From assembly GCA_002408485.1 (NCBI GenBank), contig DHSP01000063.1:1-26875 (forward strand): a DNA stretch of 26,875 bases. The letters run 5' to 3'. Below are positions 17,296-26,500 of the stretch, in pieces. A program made the position numbers and the translations under genes. The notes under the pieces were generated by a model. It was not told where the DNA came from. It saw nothing but the letters and a program-made list of their open reading frames with translations, and did no database searches. Source of the stretch: Proteiniphilum sp. UBA5283 (GTDB lineage Bacteria; Bacteroidota; Bacteroidia; Bacteroidales; Dysgonomonadaceae). Position 1 is the first letter of the stretch. Each line of letters starts with the position of its first letter.

Positions 17296-18903
17296 ATGAA
17301 AAATAATATCTTAAAATATGCTTTTCTCATATCCATCATGTCTGTGTATGCTTGTACGGATTTCTTCGACGTGACAACAGATGATTTACTGAACCATACA
17401 GAATACATTGATGAGGAGAGTGAAATGTATGCCGGATACATTGGTATTATGGCAAAAGTACAGTTAATCGGGGACAAAGCGATTTATTTGACTGATACCA
17501 GGGGTGAATTATTGGAGACCACTCATAATACACCCAGTGAGTTATACCGTATATACAACTATGAGGATAATTTGAGTGGAAATTCCTATGCTGATCCGGC
17601 TCCTTATTATGATGTGATTATTGCATGTAATGATTACCTGTTAAAATTATACGATTACAAAGAAAAGAACCCATCTTCCATTAATATGGAACATTATAAG
17701 GGTTTAATCAGTTCCACACTTAGGGTAAAAGCATGGGTATATTTAACTTTAGGAAAAATATACGGTAGGGCGCTTTGGTTTAATGATCCCTTACGTGAAA
17801 AGACAGATCTTTCCCAGTTTCCATTAAAGGATCTGGATGAAATTGTTTTGTCTTGTAAAGATCTATTGGATAAAGGTTTTGATGGTGTCAACGGAAAAAT
17901 AAACATGACTTGGAAAGAATGGTTGGATCCATATACTCCTACAGCTGAAAGCATTTATCGCTATTGGGACTATACCACTCCAGAGTATTTTGCACTCTAT
18001 GCTGAACTTTGCTTGTGGAGTGGTGATTATCAGACAGCTGCCAATCTTATTCTGGCGGCCATGAATGAGAAATTCGGCAGTTCAAACAGTGATGCAACAA
18101 CATGGCTGCGCAATGAAAGAATGAATGGTGGTTATTCCGGAATATGGGATAGAACAACACCTTTACCTCAGGAAACAGTATCGGCAATTATTTATGACTA
18201 TTCTAAAAATCAGACCAATGATTTATTGAGACATTTTGGCTCTGAATATCCAAATGAATATCTGCTTGCACCATCATCTATAGGAATGAGTCGGTTTTTC
18301 GACACAGAATTCAACCCACTAGGTGGATCTATTTCCGACAGACGAGCTGGTGCTACTTTTAGAGCCGATAATTCAGGTAATTATGTTATTCATAAGTATC
18401 GTCCAATAGGTAGTTCTACACGTCAACATGCTTATCAGGATGATGTGCACATTTATATCTACAGAGCTGCCGATCTATACTTTATGCTTGCAGAAGCTTT
18501 AAATAACTTGGGAAGATATACAGAAGCCTCCGCGTTGATCAATCAGGGAGTTAATAATTATTTCCCAAATGGAGGAGTTACATGGAAGGGATTCACTGAT
18601 GCATGGACTTCTGTTACACCTACAGGATCTCGCAAATATCCGGATAAAGGAATTAGAGGGGTATTTAATCTGGGTGTTCGTCCTTTTTCAGAGGACACAA
18701 AGAAAAATGATCTGACCATTTTGGATGAGATGATGCTGGAATTTCCATGTGAAGGTAAAATATATCCATCAATGATTAGAATAGCCAAGAGATATAATGA
18801 TTTTAATATTATTGCTGATCGTGTATGTCCTAAGTATAATAACCCTGACGAAATTCGGATTAAAATCTTAAACGGAGGTTATTTTATCAATTGGGAGCTA
18901 TGA
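17296..18903 (+). CDS. SusD/RagB-type surface glycan-binding lipoprotein 2
   Basis: 535 residues with lipobox SVYAC (Cys20) then TDFFDVTTDD, the classic SusD start. The body contains LRVKAWVYLTLGKIYG and YRAADLYFMLAEALNNLGRY, which are SusD-like helical repeats. The C-terminal EG-R motif of the family is present in altered form as LEFPCEGKIYPSMIRIAKRY (near residue 481). It begins 5 bases after susC2, so the two are certainly co-transcribed and would form one transport complex. It is clearly divergent from SusD1, consistent with a different ligand. It is the last gene of the A+T-rich part of the locus. Confidence 0.92.
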   Translation: MKNNILKYAFLISIMSVYACTDFFDVTTDDLLNHTEYIDEESEMYAGYIGIMAKVQLIGDKAIYLTDTRGELLETTHNTPSELYRIYNYEDNLSGNSYADPAPYYDVIIACNDYLLKLYDYKEKNPSSINMEHYKGLISSTLRVKAWVYLTLGKIYGRALWFNDPLREKTDLSQFPLKDLDEIVLSCKDLLDKGFDGVNGKINMTWKEWLDPYTPTAESIYRYWDYTTPEYFALYAELCLWSGDYQTAANLILAAMNEKFGSSNSDATTWLRNERMNGGYSGIWDRTTPLPQETVSAIIYDYSKNQTNDLLRHFGSEYPNEYLLAPSSIGMSRFFDTEFNPLGGSISDRRAGATFRADNSGNYVIHKYRPIGSSTRQHAYQDDVHIYIYRAADLYFMLAEALNNLGRYTEASALINQGVNNYFPNGGVTWKGFTDAWTSVTPTGSRKYPDKGIRGVFNLGVRPFSEDTKKNDLTILDEMMLEFPCEGKIYPSMIRIAKRYNDFNIIADRVCPKYNNPDEIRIKILNGGYFINWEL

Positions 18904-18931
18904 ATATAGACTATAAGGATTTTTTTTACGG

Positions 18932-21298
18932 ATGTTGAAGTATTTAATCATTCCATTGTGTGTGATTCTTCTTCATGTGGGTATGGCCGGTGCACAGGCA
19001 CCGGCCTTTCCTACTGCCGAAGGATTCGGTAAATATACCACCGGCGGAAGAGGCGGCAGGGTCATCAAGGTGACCAACCTGAACGATTCAGGCCGGGGAA
19101 GTCTGCGTCATGCCATTGAGCAGGAAGGACCCCGTATCGTGGTATTTGATGTGGATGGGACCATTGATCTGCAGTCGAAGCTAATCATTGCAAATGACAG
19201 CATCACCATTGCAGGGCAGAGTGCCCCCGGAGAGGGTATCTGCATCAAGGGGTATCCTTTGTATGTGCAGGCCAACAATGTGATTATCCGTTTTATCAGG
19301 GCACGTATGGGCGACCTGCATGCGATTGAGGATGATGCCATGGGGGCCATGCGGGTGAAAGATCTGATCATCGATCACTGTTCCGTTTCGTGGTCGGTAG
19401 ACGAGTCTCTCTCTGTTTACCGGGTGGAGAATGTGACGGTGCAATGGTGTATGATCACTCACAGCCTTTCCAGGTCGGCACACAGCAAAGGAGCCCACGG
19501 GTTTGGCGGGATCTGGGGAGGCAGTAACGCCTCTTTTCATCACAACCTGCTGGCGCATCACAGCAGCCGCAATCCCCGTTTTGCTTCCGATGGATATGCA
19601 CCCGTTGATTTCAGAAACAACGTGGTCTACAACTGGGGATATAAAGCGGCATATGGTGGTGGCCGTCACGGGAGAATCAACTTCGTGGCAAACTACTACA
19701 AGCCTGGGCCAGCGACATCTCCTGAATTGAAAGCCTGGTTTCTGGATCCGGCAGAAGATGGTACCAGTGGCTATTATATGGCCGGTAACATCATGGCTGG
19801 AAGTGTTGAAGTGACCGCCGACAACTGGAAGGGAGTGGGTACCAAAAAACCGGTGATCAGAGCCACGGAACCCTATCCCTTTGCACCGATAAGGCAAGAT
19901 CTCGCAGAGATCGCCTACGAAAAGGTACTTCGCTATGCCGGTTGCAGTCACCGTAGAGACTCCTACGACAGCAGAGTAATAGAGGAGGTTAGAACGGGTG
20001 CCGCAGAAGGAGGAGAATCTTACGGCGGTGGAAATAAAGGCATCATCGATTCTCAGGAGGCTGTCGGCGGATGGCCGCAACTGAGAAAGGGGGAGAGCTC
20101 TTTGGATAGCGATGGAGACGGCATGCCCGATAGGTGGGAAAAAGAGAAAGGGCTTGATCCCGCAGACCCATCGGATGCATCGCGTTTCACCCTGCATGAT
20201 GACTATAGCAATGTGGAACTCTATCTCAACTCACTCGTCGATTTTGGAGGTTACCACTATTCACTCCTGAAGGAGAGCATCGATTCGCTGGTTGTGAAGC
20301 AGTATCCTCAGAAGAAATTATCCGATTTCAGCAGAAAACTGAAACCGCTGGGGCGGATCATGGAGCTGGAAGAGTATTACGTCTGGTGTTGCGCACCCAT
20401 CTTCGATGAAGAGGAGAAAGTGCATCTCTTTTACTCTCGCTGGCCGAAGAAATACGGCATGGGAGGATGGATTCATCAGAGCGAGATCGCACATGCAGTG
20501 GCTGACACCCCGGAAGGTCCCTACAGAGATCTGGGTACCGTGCTTGCACCCCGTCCCGGATATTTCGATGCCACCACTTGTCACAATCCCCACATTCAAA
20601 AAATTGGTGACGTCTACTATCTCTTTTACATGGGTAACAGCGACAAGACAGTGAACACCAAGCGTATTGGAGTGGCTACCGCCAGTTCTCTCAAAGGGCC
20701 CTGGAGGAGAAGCGACAAGCCTCTTCTGGAGGCGGGTGAAGAGGGAGCGTGGGACGACTGCAACACTACCAACCCCGCTTTTATCACCCATCCAAACGGA
20801 GAGTCATGGCTTTACTATAAATCATGGAACAAGGAAGAGTACCGGAATCAGTCGGGCCCTATCCGTGCCAACAGAAAGTATGGCCTGGCCGTTTCCGACA
20901 ATGTGCCAGGTCCCTATACCCGTTACAGCGGTAATCCCGTGGTCGACTTCTCCTCGTTGGGCGACAACAAGCAGGTGGAAGATGCCTATGTCTATCGGGA
21001 GGATGGCATCTTTAAAATGTTGATGCGGGATATGGGCTATTTTGACCACGAAGTGGGACTGATCTTCACCTCCGCAGATGGAATCCACTGGAGTGAACCT
21101 GAAATTGCCTGGTTCGGTGCCGATGCCTACCTGCATGAACCACCCGCTCCTGATCACCTGAAGCGATACGGGCGGTTTGAGCGCCCCCAGATATTGATGA
21201 AAAACGGCAAACCGGCTTATCTCTTCTCTGCCATGCAGGGAGGGAGATATGAGACTTCTTCCGGGTTTGTATTTAAAATTACATCCGACTATGAATAA
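18932..21298 (+). CDS. PL1 pectate lyase-like / five-bladed beta-propeller (GH43-like) fusion enzyme
   Basis: 788 residues; signal peptide to about residue 22 (GMAGAQA) without lipobox. Residues 26-440 are a PL1 beta-helix: FPTAEGFGKYTTGGRGG (26-42), IIDHCSVSWSVDESLS (146-161), SSRNPRF (211-217, the putative catalytic-Arg region) and Ca2+-loop LDSDGDGMPDRWE (391-403). Residues from about 478 are a second, unrelated domain: APIFDEEEKVHLFYSRWP (488-505), HNPHI (551-555), VEDAYVYREDGIFKML (682-697) and ERPQILMKNGKPAYLFSA (750-767). Its repeats resemble GH43/GH32-type five-bladed propellers, with E683 a possible acid/base. The pairing suggests backbone cleavage plus side-chain or terminal sugar removal in one protein. 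The specificity of the second domain is unknown. AAGGA at 18915-18919 is a possible ribosome site. Its C-terminus overlaps the next gene by 8 bases. Confidence 0.8.
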   Translation: MLKYLIIPLCVILLHVGMAGAQAPAFPTAEGFGKYTTGGRGGRVIKVTNLNDSGRGSLRHAIEQEGPRIVVFDVDGTIDLQSKLIIANDSITIAGQSAPGEGICIKGYPLYVQANNVIIRFIRARMGDLHAIEDDAMGAMRVKDLIIDHCSVSWSVDESLSVYRVENVTVQWCMITHSLSRSAHSKGAHGFGGIWGGSNASFHHNLLAHHSSRNPRFASDGYAPVDFRNNVVYNWGYKAAYGGGRHGRINFVANYYKPGPATSPELKAWFLDPAEDGTSGYYMAGNIMAGSVEVTADNWKGVGTKKPVIRATEPYPFAPIRQDLAEIAYEKVLRYAGCSHRRDSYDSRVIEEVRTGAAEGGESYGGGNKGIIDSQEAVGGWPQLRKGESSLDSDGDGMPDRWEKEKGLDPADPSDASRFTLHDDYSNVELYLNSLVDFGGYHYSLLKESIDSLVVKQYPQKKLSDFSRKLKPLGRIMELEEYYVWCCAPIFDEEEKVHLFYSRWPKKYGMGGWIHQSEIAHAVADTPEGPYRDLGTVLAPRPGYFDATTCHNPHIQKIGDVYYLFYMGNSDKTVNTKRIGVATASSLKGPWRRSDKPLLEAGEEGAWDDCNTTNPAFITHPNGESWLYYKSWNKEEYRNQSGPIRANRKYGLAVSDNVPGPYTRYSGNPVVDFSSLGDNKQVEDAYVYREDGIFKMLMRDMGYFDHEVGLIFTSADGIHWSEPEIAWFGADAYLHEPPAPDHLKRYGRFERPQILMKNGKPAYLFSAMQGGRYETSSGFVFKITSDYE

Positions 21299-23438
21299 AT
21301 TTTCTCGAACATGGCAGTTTATAATACTGCTCCTCGCCGCAGCGGTTTGTTCCTGCGGAGACAGTCAGCCCGGTAAGATTGACCGGCTTGCGCTAGTGAA
21401 GCGTAACAACCCCAGGATTACCGAATTTGAAGCGTTGTCGTCACTTTCTGTCGGTAATGGTAACTTCGCCGTGACAGTCGATGCCACGGGGTTACAGACC
21501 TTCCCTGAGATCTATGCCGAAGGGGTACCCCTCGGTACGCAGTCGCAATGGGGATGGCACAGCTTCCCCAACATCGAGGACTTCACGGCCGAAGAGACAC
21601 TGAAAGATTACAACTTCAGAGGCTGGAACGAACCCTATGCGGTGCAGTTCAATGAGCCGGGCAGAAGCCAGGCTGCCGCCGATTATTTCAGGGTCAACCC
21701 CCATCGGCTGCATCTCGGTTACATCGGCTTGGAGCTGACCGACCCGGAGGGTAATATGTTGAACTCTGAAAAGTTAACCGATATGAATCAGGAACTGGAT
21801 CTCTGGGAGGGAGTCATTCACAGCCGTTTCATGGTCGGTGTTGACACCGCCGTTGTGAAAACGGCCGTGCACCCCGACAAGGATCGGTTGGCTGTTTCAC
21901 TTCAGTCACCCCTCATTGGTAAGGGAATGATGCAGGTGAACCTGCGCTTTCCCTATCCCACAGGAGGACATGCCGACGACGCCACCGACTGGAACATGCC
22001 GGAGAAACATCGAACCGAAATAGTTGCACAGGATGAGCATTCCTACCTGCTGAAAAGAACACTCGATTCCACCGTCTATTATGTCGCTCTCCAATTTGAG
22101 GGTGAAGCAACCCTTACCGAGAAAGGAGCACATTACTTTGTGCTCACACCAGGCAGCGACTCGTTTGCATTTACCTGTACCTTTACAGAGAAATTACCGG
22201 AAGCCGATGCTGTACCTGTGCAGGAATCGTTTGAGGCTTCGTCGGACTACTGGACTGCTTTCTGGCAAAATGGCGGCGCGGTCGATTTCTCGAAAAGCAC
22301 CGACGAGCGCGCAGCAGAGCTGGAACGGCGTGTCGTGCTCTCGCAATACCTGATGGCCATCCAGTCGGCAGGCATCTATCCCCCACAGGAGACAGGGCTG
22401 ACCTACAACAGCTGGTACGGCAAGTTTCATCTTGAGATGCACTGGTGGCATGCCGTTCATTTTGCCTTGTGGAACAGAACGGAGTTGCTCGAGAGAAGCA
22501 TGGACTGGTATGCCACTGCTTATCCGAAAGCCAAGGCCATTGCTGAGCGTCAGCAGTTTGAGGGCGTACGCTGGATGAAGATGACCGATCCCTCGGCAAC
22601 GGAGGCCCCTTCGAAAGTGGGCTCCTTCCTTATCTGGCAGCAACCCCATTTCATCTATATGGCTGAGCTGATCTATCGCAACAACCCGACGGAGGAAGTG
22701 CTTGAAAAATATGGTTTCTTAGTCGAAGAAACCGCGGAATTTATGGCCTCCTTTGCGACGTATGACGAACTGGAAGGACGCTATGTGTTGAAAGGGATCA
22801 TCCCCGCCCAGGAAACATTGCGTGCTTCGGAAACCATCAATCCGCCGTTTGAATTGTCCTACTGGCATTATGCCATGTCCGTGGCCCAGCAATGGCGGGA
22901 ACGTGCGGGACAGAAACGCAAGCCGCAATGGGACGAGTTGATCGATAAGCTCTCACCCCTTGCCTACAATTCCGATGGTCTTTATCTGGCATCGGAGGAT
23001 GCAACAGACACTTACAAGGATATCCGCTTCACCTCCGATCATCCGGCGGTACTGGGTGCACTCGGCATGATGCCCGAATGCAAGCTGGTGCGTCGCGATT
23101 ACATGCAGAATACACTGAACTGGATCTGGGACAACTGGAACTGGGGCAAAACATGGGGATGGGATTACCCGATGACCGCCATGAGTGCTGCCCGTCTGGG
23201 AGATCCGGAGAAAGCGGTGGGTGCCTTGCTGATGGACAAACGGACCAACACCTACCTGGTGAACGGTCACAACTACCAGGATGCGCGTTTACGTGTCTAT
23301 CTTCCTGGTAATGGGGGGCTGCTCACTGCCGTGGCCATGATGTGCGCCGGCTGGGACGGTAATGAAAAAAACACCCCCGGTTTCCCGAAAAATGGAAAGT
23401 GGAATGTACAGTGGGAAGGTCTGGCTCCCATGCCCTGA
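21291..23438 (+). CDS. Predicted six-hairpin (alpha/alpha toroid) glycosidase lipoprotein
   Basis: 715 residues from ATG 21291, which overlaps the previous stop by 8 bases. An upstream in-frame ATG at 21249 would only add residues in front of the signal. The lipobox is VCSC (Cys22), followed by GDSQPG. An N-terminal beta-rich domain contains FEALSSLSVGNGNFAVTVDA, the 'LGNG' style opening of GH65/GH95-like proteins. An alpha/alpha toroid follows from about residue 310, with WYGKFHLEMHWWHAVHF (376-392), ETINPPFELSYWHYAMS, WNWGKTWGWDYPMTAMSAAR and NGHNYQDARLRVYLPGNGG. I cannot assign a catalytic pair or a CAZy family. The Glu in HLEMHWW is a candidate active-site residue, because it sits in a Trp/His cluster of the expected toroid. 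Context suggests hydrolysis of a pectic oligosaccharide. It shares the G+C-rich composition of its neighbours. Confidence 0.65.
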   Translation: MNKFSRTWQFIILLLAAAVCSCGDSQPGKIDRLALVKRNNPRITEFEALSSLSVGNGNFAVTVDATGLQTFPEIYAEGVPLGTQSQWGWHSFPNIEDFTAEETLKDYNFRGWNEPYAVQFNEPGRSQAAADYFRVNPHRLHLGYIGLELTDPEGNMLNSEKLTDMNQELDLWEGVIHSRFMVGVDTAVVKTAVHPDKDRLAVSLQSPLIGKGMMQVNLRFPYPTGGHADDATDWNMPEKHRTEIVAQDEHSYLLKRTLDSTVYYVALQFEGEATLTEKGAHYFVLTPGSDSFAFTCTFTEKLPEADAVPVQESFEASSDYWTAFWQNGGAVDFSKSTDERAAELERRVVLSQYLMAIQSAGIYPPQETGLTYNSWYGKFHLEMHWWHAVHFALWNRTELLERSMDWYATAYPKAKAIAERQQFEGVRWMKMTDPSATEAPSKVGSFLIWQQPHFIYMAELIYRNNPTEEVLEKYGFLVEETAEFMASFATYDELEGRYVLKGIIPAQETLRASETINPPFELSYWHYAMSVAQQWRERAGQKRKPQWDELIDKLSPLAYNSDGLYLASEDATDTYKDIRFTSDHPAVLGALGMMPECKLVRRDYMQNTLNWIWDNWNWGKTWGWDYPMTAMSAARLGDPEKAVGALLMDKRTNTYLVNGHNYQDARLRVYLPGNGGLLTAVAMMCAGWDGNEKNTPGFPKNGKWNVQWEGLAPMP

Positions 23439-23500
23439 TTATTCATTGAGCCGGGGAGAGAGAATCTGGTCGTCGTGCCGGAGAGCCCGTTAAAATATTG

Positions 23501-26500
23501 ATGTTTATGAGAACGCTTATTTCGTTGTTGCTGCTGTTTATCGTTGCTATTTCTATGGAGGCTCAACCGATGGGCTCCTGGCATGACAAGGAACGGGAAT
23601 TGAGATATACTCCCGAAGGAGAGGATTTCGTGATCGTGAACGGTGACCGGAAGTTTAACCGGGCACTCTACGGAACCAATACGGCATTCAGGATCGAAAC
23701 CGGCGACCTGCCTGAATTTGGACTCTTTATGCCGCACATGGGTGGTAACATCCAGCTGGGGATCCTCTCCGGAGGGAAGAGCCTCTGGCTGAACGATGCA
23801 GAATATGTGAAGTCTGTCTACAGAGCCGGAAGCCGTATCTATGAGATCAAGGATCCGCTGTTGGGTTCCGGCAAGCTGACGATCACCGCACTGGCACTGG
23901 CAGATGCGGAGGGGATTATCCTGCGGGTAGAGGCGAACGATGTCCCTGAAGATGCCACGCTCGTCACCCTCTATGGAGGAGCCAGTAACCGTCGTTTCTC
24001 CCGGAACGGAGACCTGGGGGTGGATGATCCCGATGCGTTCGCACTCAAGGCGGAGGGCTGCGAGGGCAATCGGTTCGTGATCCGTAACGAATCGTTTAGG
24101 CTGACCTATGGTGAGGGTACCCGGGGTGGTCCTCTCCATAATTGCGGTCTTTTCTCCAAAGGAACTACCCTGAAACTGGGCTCTCCCTATAGCCTCAACA
24201 CTGTTTCCGCCCTCTCTCGTTCCAGCGCAACCGACAACAGACCCCTCCTCGTTGCACAATCACCTCTCTCAGGTGATGAGGTCTATATCGTTATTAAGGG
24301 GGACGACGGTAAGGTGCTGACACCCGAGATGCTGCCATCTCTCTTTGAAGAGGCCGAACAGAAACGGCGTCTTATTGCAGGCACCGTAAGAATTAATACA
24401 CCCGATCCTTATTTCAACCCCCTGGGAGGGGTGCTCAGTATCGCGGCCGACGGGATCTGGGATGAGGAGACAGCAGTATGGCAGCACGGTGCCGTGGGTT
24501 GGCGTATGCCACTGAACGGCTGGCGAGCCGCCTATACCGGCGATGCCATCGGGTGGCACGACCGGGCCAGAGAACATTTCAACGGATATGCTGCCTCACA
24601 GGTGACCGGTGTGAAGCCGGTGATAGCACACCCGGCGCAGGATACAGTGTTGAACCTGACCAGGGCGGAGAAAAGGTGGGGTACACAGATGTACAGTGAC
24701 GGATATATCAGCCGTAATCCCCGCAACAACAGCCAGATGCACCACTACGACATGAACCTGGTCTATATTGATGAACTGTTGTGGCACTTCAACTGGACGG
24801 GAGACATGGACTATGTGAAGGAGATGTGGCCGGTGCTGCAGCGTCACCTGGCATGGGAGAAGCGCAACTATGATCCCAACGATGACGGACTCTACGATGC
24901 CTATGCTTGTATCTGGGCCAGCGACGCATTGCAGTACAACAGCGGTTCGGTTACCTACTCCTCAGCCTACAACTACCGGGCGAACAGGATGGCGGCAATG
25001 ATTGCCGAGAAAATCGGAGAGGATCCGAAACCTTACAAAAAGGAGGCAGAGAAGATACTGAAGGCAATCAACTCCACACTCTGGCTCCCTCATAAGGGGT
25101 GGTGGGCAGAGTACAAGGACCTGATGGGAGCACAGATGATCCATCCCATGGCAGGGCTCTGGACGGTGTACCATGCTATCGATTCAAGGATTCACACTCC
25201 TTTTCAGGCTTACCAGGCTACCCGTTATGTAGATACGTCGATTCCCCGGATACCGGTCAGGGCACGTCGACTGGAAGATGAGGGCTATTACACCCTCTCT
25301 ACCACCAACTGGTTACCCTACTCCTGGTCGGTGAACAACGTAGCCTTTGCCGAAGTGGGACATACCAGCCTTGCCTACTGGCAGGCAGGCAGGAGCGAAG
25401 AGGCATTCCGGCTCTTCAAAAGCAACATATTGGATGGCATGTACCTGGGAGCTAGCCCCGGTAACATCGGACAGGTCAGCTTCTATGATGCTGCCAGAGG
25501 AGAGTGCTATCGTGACTTCGGTGATCCCGTGGGTGTCTATTCGCGCACACTGATTCAAGGGTTGTTTGGTATCCTCCCCGACGCGATGAATGAGCGGTTG
25601 GTGATCCGTCCTGGGCTTCCTGCCGACTGGGACTACGCCTCCTTAGAGACTCGCGACATCGCGTTTGACTTCAGGAGAGTAGGGCAGACCGACCGATACA
25701 ATATCAAGTCCTCATTCACCAGGAAGCTGGCACTGACCCTTCAGTTGCATGCCCCCTACGACCGGATTGGGTCGATCACCGTCAATGGGCGCAAGGTGCA
25801 GTGGAACAGGGAGGAGTCGGTGGGTGCACCGGTGATCGCGATCTCTTGTGGCTCCTCAGATGAATATTTGGTGGAGATTGACTGGAAAGGAACAAAAACA
25901 GCCACCACTGCTGTCGAGGCAACGGCCGTGCAGAACGAAGTGATGGAGATTCCCATGGACAACAACGTTCGGGAGCTGTACGATCCGCAGAAAGTTCTAG
26001 AGGGAGCGACGACCAGAGGCAACATCATCCGGGGCACCGTAAGGGGTGAACCGGGTCACCGCACACTCTTTGCCCGGGTGAAAGAGGGTGAGATGGAGTG
26101 GTGGAGGGCAGTCGACATTGAGGTGATAGATCCTTTTGAGCTGACTTATGACCCCGAGGATTCACTGCTTAGCTTTCGGATACGTAACCAGCTTCACAGG
26201 GAGGCCAACCTGAAAATAAGGGTGAATGGTGAATTACTGGAAAGTGAATATGTGCTTTCTGCCGGGGCTCTTTCTCCGCGGTTCGATGTGCCTGCAGGTA
26301 TAGCCCGTTTCGGTACCAACAGAGTGGAGCTGCTACAGAACAACGAGATCCTCCTTGCCACATCGATCGTCAACTGGAACCTGAAGAATAAAAAGCAGGT
26401 ATATGAAACCATTCCGATGGATAGTTATATGAATGCGTCGGTACACCAGGTCTTTACCAACGAGTACCTCTCTCCCAGGCCACCCTTCACCACCCTTCAG

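Noticed and set aside
19181..20197. Long minus-strand open frame (338 codons) opposite the PL1/propeller fusion
   Set aside because: Its translation shows no domain or signal and lies fully antisense to a gene with clear family motifs; the higher G+C of this part creates long chance frames.
21249..21290. Upstream ATG extending the toroid lipoprotein
   Set aside because: The extension precedes a normal lipoprotein signal and lies wholly in the preceding gene; ATG 21291 in the stop overlap is the natural start.
23439..23500. Possible terminator or promoter in the largest gap inside the operon
   Set aside because: No stable hairpin with a T-run and no TAnnTTTG box could be found in these 62 bases.
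23297..24259. Minus-strand open frame (320 codons) opposite the toroid and DUF4450 genes
   Set aside because: Antisense shadow across two real genes and their spacer; no recognisable motifs.
25370..25394. TTGCCTACTGGCAGGCAGG-like stretch resembling a dispersed Bacteroidetes repeat
   Set aside because: It encodes SLAYWQAGR in frame, which I take to be a conserved part of the toroid domain; one copy only, so chance similarity is likelier than a repeat.
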